47,412 nucleotides of DNA from Bacteroidota bacterium (GTDB lineage: Bacteria; Bacteroidota; Bacteroidia; Chitinophagales; Saprospiraceae), in contig JAFMDF010000036.1 of the NCBI GenBank assembly GCA_017857395.1, positions 1 to 47,412 on the forward strand. The letters run 5' to 3'. Below, piece after piece: positions 18,553 to 26,937 of the stretch. The position numbers and the translations under genes are program-made. The number at the start of each line of letters is the position of its first letter. Position 1 is the first letter of the stretch. The notes under the pieces are model-generated. The model did not search any database. It saw only the letters and a program-made list of their open reading frames with translations, and was not told the DNA's origin.

Positions 18553-19221
18553 TTAAAAGGGAAGATTCTCGTCAAGGTCGTCGGAATCTAAATCTTCATC
18601 AATGTCATCTTCCTCTGAATAATTATTAAAGTCTATTTCTTCTTCATAGGCAATATATTTACGCCAATTATCTCCATATCTTCTCTTTAACATATATTCT
18701 TCATACGGATCAATAGGGTAATCTGTATCCTCTTGCTCGTCTTCAAATTTTTCAAAAAAAGCTTCAAAGAAAGCACAATGACAATATTTTTCTCCTAATA
18801 AACATTGAGAACGGTCTGGTTGCTCTTTTCTATCACAAAATTCAAAGAAAAAATAATTGGCTTTAAGCATTGGTACTTCTTGCCTAAATCGCTCTCGAAT
18901 GACCTTGTATTGAATTCTATCGGGTACTTCTATTTGAAAGACGGCGGAACAGTTATAAACATCCAACATCTGTTTGATGGCGTTCAATAAGATACTAACT
19001 TGGCTATCTGTTAATCTACTTTCTGGAGGGAATTGCTCTTTTTTTAAATTTGTCCATTCCTCGAGCGATTTGGTTGGTGCATTTTCTGGATCTTCCATCC
19101 AAGGTAATACCCCGAATTCTTCATCAGCTTCTTCCTCTAGGGGATACCAAGGTTCTGGGACGTTTTTGGTGGCGACCTTAATGTCTGTTAATAATTGATT
19201 GATGTATCGTTGTAGACTCAT
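18553..19221 (-). CDS. Acidic Cys-containing protein of unknown function
   Basis: A 222-residue soluble protein with no signal peptide or membrane segment. I do not recognise a named domain. The first half carries a PWYPLEEEADEEFG segment and a helical region (SQVSILLNAIKQMLDVYNC). The centre has four clustered cysteines in FCDRKEQPDRSQC followed by LLGEKYCHCAFFEAFFE, spaced C-x10-C-x6-C-x-C, which could bind a metal. The C-terminal 60 residues are strongly acidic (EDDIDEDLDSDDLDE). It is convergent with murF and lies upstream of lpxD on the same strand. Confidence 0.75.
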   Translation of the reverse strand: MSLQRYINQLLTDIKVATKNVPEPWYPLEEEADEEFGVLPWMEDPENAPTKSLEEWTNLKKEQFPPESRLTDSQVSILLNAIKQMLDVYNCSAVFQIEVPDRIQYKVIRERFRQEVPMLKANYFFFEFCDRKEQPDRSQCLLGEKYCHCAFFEAFFEKFEDEQEDTDYPIDPYEEYMLKRRYGDNWRKYIAYEEEIDFNNYSEEDDIDEDLDSDDLDENLPF

Positions 19222-19349
19222 TTTGGTATAATCAACTTAGGATTATGGTCAAATATGCACCTAAATTAGTAAAAATCATTAAAAGACCAAAAAAGAAAGG
19301 GGATTAATTTATAAGTTTTTATTAGATAAAATAAGGAGTACTTAAATTT

Positions 19350-20372
19350 TTATTTTTTATTTTTTTCTAATTGCCTAATTCGTTTTTCCAATTTAGGCAA
19401 TTGCCGAAATAAAGCATAAGCTCGTAAATAATCTTGGTAAGAGATTGCGGGATAACCGTATACCTTACTACCAGCTTCTTCAATAGAGGCAGCTACTCCA
19501 CTTTGTGCTTGGACTTTTACTTTATCGGCTACTTCAATATGTCCAGCAAAGCCTGCTTGTCCACCGATTTGACATTGATTGCCAATTCTGGTACTACCTG
19601 CAATACCTGTTTGTGCAGCAATGACGGTGTTTTCTCCAATAGTTACATTATGCGCAATTTGAATAAGGTTGTCCAGTTTTGTTCCTTTTTTTATAATTGT
19701 TTGTCCCATGGTTGCTCTATCAATCACCGTATTTGCGCCAATTTCTACATTATCTTCTAGTACGACAATGCCAACTTGCGGTATTTTTTTATAAGAACCA
19801 TCTGGTTGTGGGGCAAAACCAAATCCGTCGCTACCAATAACGGCATTTGCTTGAATGATGCAATTATCTCCAATTTTGCAATTATGATATATTTTAACAC
19901 CGGGATGAATCGTTACATTTTTCCCAATAGTCACGCCAACACCAATAAAAACTTGTGGATATATTCGACAATTATCATCAATACTCACCTCTTTATTAAT
20001 AGACGTAAAATCGCCTATGGTTATTTGTTTTCCTAATTGAACGGAAGGATGAATGACAGAGACAGTAGAAATACCTTGTGCAGGATGAACAGATTGTTCA
20101 TAAAATTGTAAGAATTTAGTAATGGAACTATAGACATCTTTGACCTTAATTAAGGTTGTATGAATTGCTTTAGTTGCCTTAAAATCTTCGTTGACTAATA
20201 CTGCGGCTGCTTTTGTCTCATATATATAAGACTCATATTTTAGATTAGACAAAAAAGTAATCGCTCCTTCCGATGCTTGTTCTATTTTTCCAGGATGGGT
20301 AATGACTGCTTGGTCATCACCAATAACTGTCCCGTTTAAATAAGTAGCAATTTCTTTTACCGTTAATTTCAT
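19350..20372 (-). CDS. lpxD: UDP-3-O-acylglucosamine N-acyltransferase
   Basis: Transfers a hydroxyacyl chain from ACP to UDP-3-O-acylglucosamine, the third step of lipid A synthesis. 340 residues. The N-terminal UDP-binding domain is visible in TYLNGTVIGDDQAVI and AITFLSNLKYE. A left-handed beta helix of hexapeptide repeats (about 105-300) contains the catalytic His in IQIAHNVTIGENTVIAAQ and the conserved GSDGFGFAPQPDGSYKKIPQ. A short C-terminal helix follows (LFRQLPKLEKRIRQLEKN). It is 12 bases downstream of the DUF6503-type gene, probably co-transcribed. lpxA/lpxC are not adjacent in this window. Confidence 0.95.
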   Translation of the reverse strand: MKLTVKEIATYLNGTVIGDDQAVITHPGKIEQASEGAITFLSNLKYESYIYETKAAAVLVNEDFKATKAIHTTLIKVKDVYSSITKFLQFYEQSVHPAQGISTVSVIHPSVQLGKQITIGDFTSINKEVSIDDNCRIYPQVFIGVGVTIGKNVTIHPGVKIYHNCKIGDNCIIQANAVIGSDGFGFAPQPDGSYKKIPQVGIVVLEDNVEIGANTVIDRATMGQTIIKKGTKLDNLIQIAHNVTIGENTVIAAQTGIAGSTRIGNQCQIGGQAGFAGHIEVADKVKVQAQSGVAASIEEAGSKVYGYPAISYQDYLRAYALFRQLPKLEKRIRQLEKNKK

Positions 20373-20384
20373 AGCTTACTTAAA

Positions 20385-21101
20385 TTATTTATTCCCTTCC
20401 AAAATATCCGCACCCAATAACCGATTATCTTTATTGACATACCAAGTCCGAGCCTTTGGAAATCGAATACCATTAATTATTTCTTCGCCTACTAAAGGAA
20501 TGTATTCTCCATCATTAACTGCTTCGTCATGATAAAACCGATAACCGATTAAAGCATAGTTGGTTGGATTAAAATAAAAATACCAAATATCTTCGCCTAC
20601 CGCTTTATCATACGTCACTTTCATAGACAAAACTTCATCCCCTTGAAAAGTAGTGGTGCTTACTTTTTTGTCAATTTGGGTGCCTGGGTCTTTTAGCTTC
20701 ATTGGCATGCCCCATAGGTAAACGTAATAATTTCTAATTCTTTGTAATTGTGGACAGGTTAATCTGAACTTTTGTACTAAACTGTCAGCAACAGTTGCGG
20801 AACCATTTACTTTATAGCTACAAACATCTCCTTTAACCATCTTCTCGATTCTATATCCTTCCCTATTTTGGTCTAAATAAAAGTAAGCTTTTTTATTATC
20901 CAATTTTAAAGTGCTTTGTCTGTCCGCTCCATTAGGGCGGGTTTCTTTCAAGGGTAAAGTACCTTTAAACGTATCCCATTTATCTTTTGGGTCGTGGTAT
21001 TGAATACTCTTTTCCAATAACTGTTGACCTGTAATAGTTTGAGCATAGATATAAGAAGGCGTAATTAGAAAAAATAAACAATAGCAAATAATTTGTTTCA
21101 T
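20385..21101 (-). CDS. Secreted DUF6503-type protein
   Basis: A 238-residue exported protein with signal peptide MKQIICYCLFFLITPSYIYAQ. The rest is a beta-rich fold resembling the outer-membrane-lipoprotein carrier/DUF6503 type found widely in Bacteroidota: GQQLLEKSIQYHDPKDKW at the start, then RIEKMVKGD, WYFYFNPTNYALIGYRFYHD and a final WYVNKDNRLLGADIL. Function is unknown; related folds bind lipid. It is 12 bases upstream of lpxD on the same strand, so a link to lipid A or outer-membrane upkeep is possible but inferred. It is divergent from hsp20. Confidence 0.75.
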   Translation of the reverse strand: MKQIICYCLFFLITPSYIYAQTITGQQLLEKSIQYHDPKDKWDTFKGTLPLKETRPNGADRQSTLKLDNKKAYFYLDQNREGYRIEKMVKGDVCSYKVNGSATVADSLVQKFRLTCPQLQRIRNYYVYLWGMPMKLKDPGTQIDKKVSTTTFQGDEVLSMKVTYDKAVGEDIWYFYFNPTNYALIGYRFYHDEAVNDGEYIPLVGEEIINGIRFPKARTWYVNKDNRLLGADILEGNK

Positions 21102-21144
21102 GACGAATATTTAATGATTGAGAATAGTTGTTTTTTATGATTGC

Positions 21145-21247
21145 GACAAAAAGTCAGCTTATTTTAATTTTTAATGACAATAAGTCAGTTGTGTTTTCTG
21201 TTTTTCAGCAAGAATGACTTAAAAAATGGCATGGCACACGACTTGAT
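21145..21247 (+). promoter_or_regulatory. Possible sigma-54 promoter and upstream palindromes for hsp20
   Basis: TGGCACACGACTTGAT (21232-21247) resembles the sigma-54 -24/-12 pattern TGGCAC-N5-TTGC, with GG and GA ten bases apart (GC in the consensus). Upstream are two copies of GACAAnAAGTCAG, at 21145-21157 and 21176-21188, 31 bp apart; each contains the palindrome GAC-N5-GTC. A half site, TGACTT, lies just before the -24 element. This looks like an activator-dependent promoter about 100 bases before the hsp20 ATG. Confidence 0.45.
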
Positions 21248-21342
21248 GTAGGTAAGGTGTAAATTAATTAAAAAAATTGCAAGCATTCTAAAATGAATAG
21301 AAGAAAGCTTGTTAAATTTCAAAACCATAAAAATTATTTAAA

Positions 21343-21795
21343 ATGAGACAGTTAGTAAGAAGAAGAAATCACGGATTCCCAACTTTTGCAAAAGTAGTTA
21401 ATGATATTTTTAACGAAGATTTTGTAAAAAATTTAGATGAAAATTTAAGCGTGTGGAACGGTAGCCAACCAGCCGTTAATGTAAAAGAAGATGCAGATGG
21501 CTATTCCTTAGCTTTGGCTGCGCCAGGTTATGGTAAAGAAGATATTGAAATTAAGATTGAGGAAAATGTCTTAACCATCTCTTCAGAAAAGAAGGACGAT
21601 ACAACTGCTAAAGAAGGCGAAAAAGTTACCCGAAGAGAATTTAAGTATGCTGCCTTCAAAAGAACGTTTACTTTACCAGATACTGTAGATGCGACTAAGA
21701 TTGGGGCTAATTACGACAATGGAATTCTAAATATTAGTATTCCTAAGAAAGAAGAGGCAAAGCCAGTTCCAGCTAGAACAATTGAGATTGCTTAA
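21343..21795 (+). CDS. Small heat-shock protein, Hsp20/alpha-crystallin family
   Basis: A 150-residue ATP-independent holdase chaperone. The alpha-crystallin domain spans about residues 38-135: PAVNVKEDADGYSLALAAPG, EDIEIKIEENVLTISSEK, the conserved FKRTFTLPDTVDATKIGANY and the closing NGILNISIPKKEE. The N-terminal arm includes FPTFAKVVNDIFNEDF and the C-terminal extension contains PVPARTIEIA, with the IxI-like tail used for oligomer assembly. It is monocistronic and followed by a strong terminator. The stop is TAA TAG in tandem. Confidence 0.93.
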   Translation: MRQLVRRRNHGFPTFAKVVNDIFNEDFVKNLDENLSVWNGSQPAVNVKEDADGYSLALAAPGYGKEDIEIKIEENVLTISSEKKDDTTAKEGEKVTRREFKYAAFKRTFTLPDTVDATKIGANYDNGILNISIPKKEEAKPVPARTIEIA

Positions 21796-21868
21796 TAGCA
21801 AATGGATAGAATATGAGGATAAGGAAAAAAGCAAATAGATAATCGATTTCTCATAGTTATGTTAGTTG

Positions 21869-21908
21869 AAAAGCTCCTATCTGTAAAATGGTAGGGGCTT
21901 TTTTTTTA
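21869..21908 (+). terminator. Intrinsic terminator after hsp20
   Basis: Imperfect inverted repeat AAAAGCTCCTATC and GTAGGGGCTTTT around 21870-21900, with a loop of about 9 bases and a run of T to 21907. Confidence 0.8.
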
Positions 21909-21969
21909 GGCTAGTAGCACATTACCAGTTAATCTTTTATTAATAAAGCGTTAGATACAAAATAGATAT

Positions 21970-22036
21970 AAATCCGTTGTCCTTTAATTATCCGCTGTAT
22001 AATTTCTACAACTGATAATTAAAGGACAACGGATTT
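21970..22036. repeat. 22-bp perfect inverted repeat between convergent genes
   Basis: Arms 21970-21991 and 22015-22036 are perfectly complementary across 22 bases with a 23-base spacer. It lies between the hsp20 terminator and the stop of the minus-strand hydroxylase gene. The left arm contains AATCCGTTGTCC, a core shared with the hairpins at 29329-29391 and 43280-43350. Confidence 0.85.
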
Positions 22037-22055
22037 GTATTTTCTATTTAGCAAA

Positions 22056-22841
22056 TCAGGATTCTTGTGTTTTCTCCCGAAACAACGCCTCAAAATCAGG
22101 ACTTTCTGTATTCATCCATTTATCCCAAAAAGTAAAATACAAACCATAATTAACTAAAAATTTAGCATGATGTTGACTATGATGTGTTGCACCAATTAAC
22201 CATTTACCCAGCCAATGCTTTTCAAAACCTTTAGGATAAATTTCTATATCTAAATGATTAATCGTGGCGGAAACGGTCATAATAATGAGCATCAGCATCA
22301 CCATACTAAAGTGCATCGGCAAAAACAAAATAATAAAAGGAACGACGAAAGCTTGTAATATAGATTCTAGCGGATCAAAAGAAAAAGCTGTCCAAGGGGA
22401 AGTGACAATACTATCGTGGTGAATTTTATGCACTAGGCGATAAACTTTGGGGCGATGCATCCAGCGATGCAACCAATAATAATAGGTCTCATGAATGAAA
22501 AGTGCGATAAATAAACTGAATGGTAAATAGAAAATTGAGTATTGGTGAGGGTCAATATAAATTGTGCTATAGCCTGCTTGCCACATCCAAACTATACCGA
22601 CTCCAGATAAGGCGAAAATAAAAGAAGTCAACGCCGACCATTTTATTTCTTGCCAAGATTGCCCTTTGGGGCGCAGCATAGTACTAATTTTTCTCGATAG
22701 AAATTTATCTTTAAAAGTCACGTGAAATAAAACGACAAAAAGTCCAGACACTAGAACATAGCGTAAAAATACAACTAGACTCAAAGAAATAATAAAAGCA
22801 ACAACTGCAGTAATATCTGAAAAGTCAACGATTGGCTCCAT
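22056..22841 (-). CDS. Membrane fatty-acid hydroxylase/sterol desaturase family protein
   Basis: An integral membrane di-iron oxygenase of the fatty acid hydroxylase superfamily. The histidine clusters are all visible: HETYYYWLHRWMH, LVHKIHHDS and GATHHSQHHAKF, with about four hydrophobic segments around them (for example VVAFIISLSLVVFLRYVLV and FSMVMLMLIIMTVSA). About 261 residues. I chose the ATG at 22841 (MEPIVDFSDI), which lies just after the glgB stop; an in-frame ATG at 22862 would overlap glgB by 14 bases. The substrate (fatty acid, carotenoid or sterol-like lipid) cannot be told from sequence. Confidence 0.87.
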   Translation of the reverse strand: MEPIVDFSDITAVVAFIISLSLVVFLRYVLVSGLFVVLFHVTFKDKFLSRKISTMLRPKGQSWQEIKWSALTSFIFALSGVGIVWMWQAGYSTIYIDPHQYSIFYLPFSLFIALFIHETYYYWLHRWMHRPKVYRLVHKIHHDSIVTSPWTAFSFDPLESILQAFVVPFIILFLPMHFSMVMLMLIIMTVSATINHLDIEIYPKGFEKHWLGKWLIGATHHSQHHAKFLVNYGLYFTFWDKWMNTESPDFEALFREKTQES

Positions 22842-22848
22842 GAGTATA

Positions 22849-24750
22849 TTAAGCTGGTTCAAAAATAATCGTCGCCAGCGGAGGGATTGTCATTTCTAGA
22901 GAATAGGACTTCCCATGCCAAGGCGTATCTTTAGCTGATAAAGTCTTTTTATTACTAATTCCACTACCTCCATATTTCGGAGCATCACTATTGAAAACCT
23001 CTTTCCATTTCCCTTTTTTGGTTACTCCTATCTTAAATGCTTCCCGAACGACTGGCGTGAAATTACAAACAACCAATTGGTCTTTATGTTCCGAATCTCC
23101 TTTTCGGAGATAAGCAATCATACTATTTTCTCCATCATCATGAGAAACCCATTCAAAGCCTTCTTGGGAGAATTGTTTTTGATAAATGGCAGGGGTATTT
23201 TTATAGTATTTATTTAGGTCTTGAATCAAGGTCTGAATCCCTTGATTAGCAGGATGTTTTGTTAATGCCCATTCTACGCCTCTTTCAATACTCCATTCTG
23301 TTCTTTGTGCTATTTCGTCTCCCATAAATAATAGGTTCGTGCCTGGGTGGGTAAACATATAAGTATACAGCAAACGAAGATTGGCAAATTTTTGCCATTC
23401 ATCCCCAGGCATTCTGTCTATAATTGCGCCTTTTCCATAAACTACTTCATCGTGCGACAAGGGTAGCATAAAGTTTTCAGAAAAACCGTAAGCTAAACTG
23501 AAAGTGATTTCATTATGATGGTATTTCCTATGAACAGGTTCTTGATTAAAATAATTTAACGTATCGTGCATCCAGCCCATCATCCATTTTTGCCCAAAAC
23601 CTAAGCCACCTGTATAAGTCGGTTTAGAAACCCCTGTCCAAGAAGTGGATTCTTCTGCAATAGTAACAGTATCAGGAAACTCTCGATAAACCGTTTCATT
23701 AAATTCTTTTAGAAAAGAAACCGCTTCTAAATTTTCATTACCACCATATTTATTAGGAATCCATTCCCCGTCATTTCTAGAGTAATCGAGATAAAGCATA
23801 GAAGCTACGGCATCGACTCTTAGGCCATCAATATGGTATTTATCCAACCAAAATAAAGCATTAGAAATTAGAAAGGATCTAACTTCATGTCTTCCGTAAT
23901 TAAAGATTAAACTTTTCCAATCAGGGTGAAAACCTAATCTTGGGTCTTCATGTTCATATAAACAAGAACCATCAAATTTACCCAAACCATGCGCATCTTC
24001 TGGAAAATGCGACGGTACCCAATCTAGGATTACGCCAACCCCTGCTTGATGAAAGGCGTCCACTAAAGCCATAAAATCCTGTGGTGTTCCAAAACGACTG
24101 GATGGTGCAAAGTATCCAGTTATTTGATACCCCCAACTTGGAAAATAGGGATGCTCCATGACAGGCATAAATTCCACGTGGGTAAAGCCCATTTTTTGTA
24201 CATAGTCCACCATTTCAAGGGCCATCTCTTGATAGCTTAGCGATTTATCCGCAGCTACTTTTTTCCAAGAACCGATATGTACCTCATATACAGAATAAGG
24301 TTGTGGCTTACCTGCTAAAGCTTGTCTATTTGCTAACCATTTTTCGTCTTTCCATTCATATTCTAATTGCCAAGTAATCGAAGAAGTATTAGGCGGTACT
24401 TCCCAGAATAGGGAGAAAGGATCTCCTTTTTCTAATAATTGACCATCTTGTGCTTCCACACAATATTTATATAACTCGCCTTTTCCAACAAAAGGAATAA
24501 ATCCTTCCCAGATACCAGAACTATCCCACCGAGCAGATAAATAATGCGTTTGTTTATTCCAAAAATTGAAATTACCAATAACTGAAACAGATTTAGCACT
24601 AGGTGCCCAAACTGCGAAATAAGTCCCCCATTGCCCAGCTACTTCAATGACATGACTGCCTAGTTTCTCATATAATTTATAATGCTTCCCTTCTCTGAAA
24701 AGACGAATATCCAAATCGGTTAATAAACTATGATTGATTACTTTTGACAT
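22849..24750 (-). CDS. glgB: 1,4-alpha-glucan branching enzyme
   Basis: A GH13 enzyme that makes alpha-1,6 branches in glycogen. 633 residues, the short form without an extended N1 domain. An N-terminal CBM48 module (WGTYFAVWAPSAKSVSVIG) precedes the (beta/alpha)8 barrel. Catalytic motifs are complete: GLRVDAVASMLYLDYSR (nucleophile Asp), TIAEESTSWTGV (acid/base Glu) and LSHDEVVYGKG (transition-state Asp). WGYQITGYFAPSSRFGTP and GVGVILDWVPSHF are family signatures. The C-terminal beta domain ends IPPLATIIFEP. No other glycogen genes are nearby. It probably shares a transcript with the downstream hydroxylase gene. Confidence 0.95.
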   Translation of the reverse strand: MSKVINHSLLTDLDIRLFREGKHYKLYEKLGSHVIEVAGQWGTYFAVWAPSAKSVSVIGNFNFWNKQTHYLSARWDSSGIWEGFIPFVGKGELYKYCVEAQDGQLLEKGDPFSLFWEVPPNTSSITWQLEYEWKDEKWLANRQALAGKPQPYSVYEVHIGSWKKVAADKSLSYQEMALEMVDYVQKMGFTHVEFMPVMEHPYFPSWGYQITGYFAPSSRFGTPQDFMALVDAFHQAGVGVILDWVPSHFPEDAHGLGKFDGSCLYEHEDPRLGFHPDWKSLIFNYGRHEVRSFLISNALFWLDKYHIDGLRVDAVASMLYLDYSRNDGEWIPNKYGGNENLEAVSFLKEFNETVYREFPDTVTIAEESTSWTGVSKPTYTGGLGFGQKWMMGWMHDTLNYFNQEPVHRKYHHNEITFSLAYGFSENFMLPLSHDEVVYGKGAIIDRMPGDEWQKFANLRLLYTYMFTHPGTNLLFMGDEIAQRTEWSIERGVEWALTKHPANQGIQTLIQDLNKYYKNTPAIYQKQFSQEGFEWVSHDDGENSMIAYLRKGDSEHKDQLVVCNFTPVVREAFKIGVTKKGKWKEVFNSDAPKYGGSGISNKKTLSAKDTPWHGKSYSLEMTIPPLATIIFEPA

Positions 24751-24960
24751 AAATTTGGTAAACTAAAAAGGCGTTTAAAATATTGTGTAATACAAAGGTA
24801 TGAAATGAATAATTGACTTAGTGTATTTTTGACACTTATTAATAAAAATAAACTATTTTCGTATCTATTTAGTAAGGAGCTTGGGGCGGAGGAATTCAAA
24901 ATAGTGGGCAATTGAAATTTTAAGATTTATCAGAAATTATTTCAAATATTAGTCGGTTAA

Positions 24961-24989
24961 CCCTTTGCCCTAAGCCCAATGCCCTTTGC
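24961..24989. repeat. Short duplicated word in the glgB upstream gap
   Basis: CCCTTTGC occurs at 24961-24968 and again at 24982-24989, with AAGCCCAATGCCC between. The rest of the 283-base gap between the divergent genes (24751-25034) shows nothing I recognise. Confidence 0.5.
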
Positions 24990-25034
24990 TAAATAATTAA
25001 CTATTCCTAATAAATTATAAAAATAGTAATAAGT

Positions 25035-25289
25035 ATGAATATATCTGTAGAAATTAGCATGTATCCTTTAACTAAAGATTATGAATCACCGATTCTTAAA
25101 TTTATTGAGCAATTACATCAACATCCAAATCTTAAAATAAGTACGAATACGATGAGTACGCAGATTTTTGGAAAGTATGAGGCCGTGATGGGCGCTTTAA
25201 CCCCAGAAATTAGGGCGGCATTTATGGCAGAACCAACCACAATTATGGTTATGAAAATCATTAATGCAGATTTAACCCCTGAAAAGTAG
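25035..25289 (+). CDS. MTH1187/YkoF-like thiamine-binding family protein
   Basis: A small cytoplasmic ferredoxin-like-fold protein of 84 residues, resembling the MTH1187 (DUF77) family: NISVEISMYPLTKDYESPI at the N-terminus, a second strand KISTNTMSTQIFGKYEAVM, and a final strand TTIMVMKIINADL. Relatives form tetramers and some bind thiamine or its precursors. No thiamine genes are adjacent. It ends about 60 bases before the rplY promoter element. The stop is TAG. Confidence 0.72.
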   Translation: MNISVEISMYPLTKDYESPILKFIEQLHQHPNLKISTNTMSTQIFGKYEAVMGALTPEIRAAFMAEPTTIMVMKIINADLTPEK

Positions 25290-25350
25290 CAAAATTTAAT
25301 TATTTTAATTAAGAAAGTAGCTCTTTTCGGTATTTTTTTAATAAAAGTCA

Positions 25351-25358
25351 TATCTTTG
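25351..25358 (+). promoter_or_regulatory. Promoter -7 element of rplY
   Basis: TATCTTTG is an exact TAnnTTTG match 35 bases upstream of the rplY ATG, the usual spacing for a Bacteroidota housekeeping promoter. The -33 region (TTTTCGG near 25324) is weak. Confidence 0.65.
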
Positions 25359-25392
25359 CAGTCCTTTTTGAAAAAGATATAAATCTAAAGAT

Positions 25393-25992
25393 ATGCAAAC
25401 GATAAAAGTAGCTGGAAATGTAAGACCAGCATTAGGAAAAAAAGCTACTAAAGCTGTAAGAAACGAAGGTGGCATTCCATGTGTAATTTATGGCGATGCA
25501 GAAAACATCCACTTTTCAACAACTCATAAGGCTGTAAAGAACTTAATCTACACACCTGACTTTAAAGTAGCAGAAATTGATGTAGATGGTGTAACACACA
25601 GATGTATCCTAAAAGATGCACAGTTTCATCCTGTAAAAGAATCAATTCTTCACCTTGACTTTTTGAAGTTAGAAGATGGGAAACCAGTTATTTTAGAAGT
25701 ACCTGTAAGATTTAAAGGAAGTTCTCCTGGTGTTAAATTAGGTGGTGCTTTACAACAGTCTTTAAGACGAGTAAAGATTAAGACAACTCCTGAAAATATG
25801 GTTGATGAATTAATTGGCGATATTACTCCATTAGGATTAGGTGAATCTATTAGAGTAAGAGATTTAGAATTGCCAGAAGGTGTAGTCGTGACTAACGCTC
25901 CAGCAATTCCTGTTGCAATGGTAATTGTACCAAGAGCATTGAGAGGAAAAGATGCAGAAGAAGGAGAAGAAGCAGAAGAAGCAGCAGCATAA
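25393..25992 (+). CDS. rplY: 50S ribosomal protein L25 (CTC form)
   Basis: Binds 5S rRNA in the large subunit. 199 residues, the long L25/Ctc form: an N-terminal RNA-binding domain (ALGKKATKAVRNEGGIPCVIYG, HFSTTHKAVKNLIYTPDFKV, KDAQFHPVKESILHLDFLKL) and a C-terminal TL5/CTC beta domain (PVILEVPVRFKGSSPGVKLG, LGLGESIRVRDLELPEGV). It ends in an acidic Glu/Ala tail. Bacteroidota often place it after prs, which is not seen here. It is flanked by its own promoter and terminator. Confidence 0.95.
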   Translation: MQTIKVAGNVRPALGKKATKAVRNEGGIPCVIYGDAENIHFSTTHKAVKNLIYTPDFKVAEIDVDGVTHRCILKDAQFHPVKESILHLDFLKLEDGKPVILEVPVRFKGSSPGVKLGGALQQSLRRVKIKTTPENMVDELIGDITPLGLGESIRVRDLELPEGVVVTNAPAIPVAMVIVPRALRGKDAEEGEEAEEAAA

Positions 25993-26023
25993 CCAAGTAA
26001 GTTTTTTGAACTTATTTCTATAT

Positions 26024-26063
26024 AAAAAGGGCTTAGACAAATCATATTGTCTAAGCCTTTTTG
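26024..26063 (+). terminator. Intrinsic terminator after rplY
   Basis: Strong hairpin AAAAAGGGCTTAGACAA (26024-26040) with TTGTCTAAGCCTTTTT (26047-26062) and a short AT-rich loop, ending in T-residues. Confidence 0.88.
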
Positions 26064-26111
26064 TATTTTGGGATGAGTTTGATTGTCATCATTTCATAAA
26101 CTACTTCTATC

Positions 26112-26885
26112 ATGACTCCTTTAAAAATAACGACCATCCAAACAAACCTTTTCTGGGAAGATATAACCGCAAATTTAACTCAACTAGAAAATAAATTAGC
26201 TGCTTTAATTGGTGTATCTGATGTAATTGTTCTACCAGAAATGTTTACCACCGGCTTTAGTATGAATCCAACTAAATTGGCAGAATTGCCCAACGGAATA
26301 ACTTTAGCATGGTTAAAAGAACAGGCGCAAAAAACAAAGGCTGTCATTACTGGTAGCTATATTGTTAATGAAAATGGACATTATTATAATCGTTTAATTT
26401 GGATGCAACCAGATGGTCATTTTCAGACGTATGATAAAAAGCATCTTTTTTCTTTATCCGCAGAGCCAAACCATTATACGGCTGGACAAGAACGGTTAAT
26501 AGTGGAATATAAAGGCTGGAAAATTTGTCCCTTAATTTGCTTCGATTTGCGCTTCCCTGTTTGGAGTAGAAATACAGAAAATTATGACTTATTAATTTAT
26601 GTAGCGAACTGGCCTGAAAAAAGAGCCCATCATTGGCGGTCTTTATTAACGGCGAGAGCTATTGAGAATCAAGTTTATACAATCGGAGTTAATAGAGTTG
26701 GAACAGATGGGAACAAAAGTTATCATTCTGGAGATACTTCGGTTATTGATTATAATGGAAGTGTCTTAGTTCACACTGCCTACGTTGAAAATATCAATAC
26801 GATAGAATTGGATTATCAAAAACAACAAGACTTTAGGCAAAAGCTCCGTTTTCTAGCAGATAGAGATAATTTTAAATTAATATAA
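26112..26885 (+). CDS. Carbon-nitrogen hydrolase, omega-amidase (Nit2/YafV) type
   Basis: A nitrilase-superfamily amidase of 257 residues. The catalytic triad is visible: Glu in VIVLPEMFTTGFSMN, Lys in TYDKKHLFSLS and Cys in CPLICFDLRFPVWSRN. The pattern is that of the YafV/omega-amidase branch, which hydrolyses alpha-ketoglutaramate or alpha-ketosuccinamate as metabolite repair after transamination. The C-terminal third has the expected RAIENQVYTIGVNRVG and YHSGDTSVIDYNG. It is convergent with the MobA-like gene. Confidence 0.87.
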   Translation: MTPLKITTIQTNLFWEDITANLTQLENKLAALIGVSDVIVLPEMFTTGFSMNPTKLAELPNGITLAWLKEQAQKTKAVITGSYIVNENGHYYNRLIWMQPDGHFQTYDKKHLFSLSAEPNHYTAGQERLIVEYKGWKICPLICFDLRFPVWSRNTENYDLLIYVANWPEKRAHHWRSLLTARAIENQVYTIGVNRVGTDGNKSYHSGDTSVIDYNGSVLVHTAYVENINTIELDYQKQQDFRQKLRFLADRDNFKLI

Positions 26886-26910
26886 TGTGAATAACTACGG
26901 GTTATCCACA
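26886..26910. repeat. Inverted pair of exact DnaA-box sequences
   Basis: TGTGAATAA (26886-26894) and TTATCCACA (26902-26910) are both exact matches to the DnaA box TTATnCACA, in opposite orientation and 7 bases apart. Together they form a near-perfect hairpin with 10-bp arms and a 5-base loop, starting at the first base after the amidase stop. The palindrome could equally be a transcript-end hairpin; no other origin features are near. Confidence 0.55.
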
Positions 26911-26937
26911 TAATAATGTTGGTAACTTGTGTTTTAT

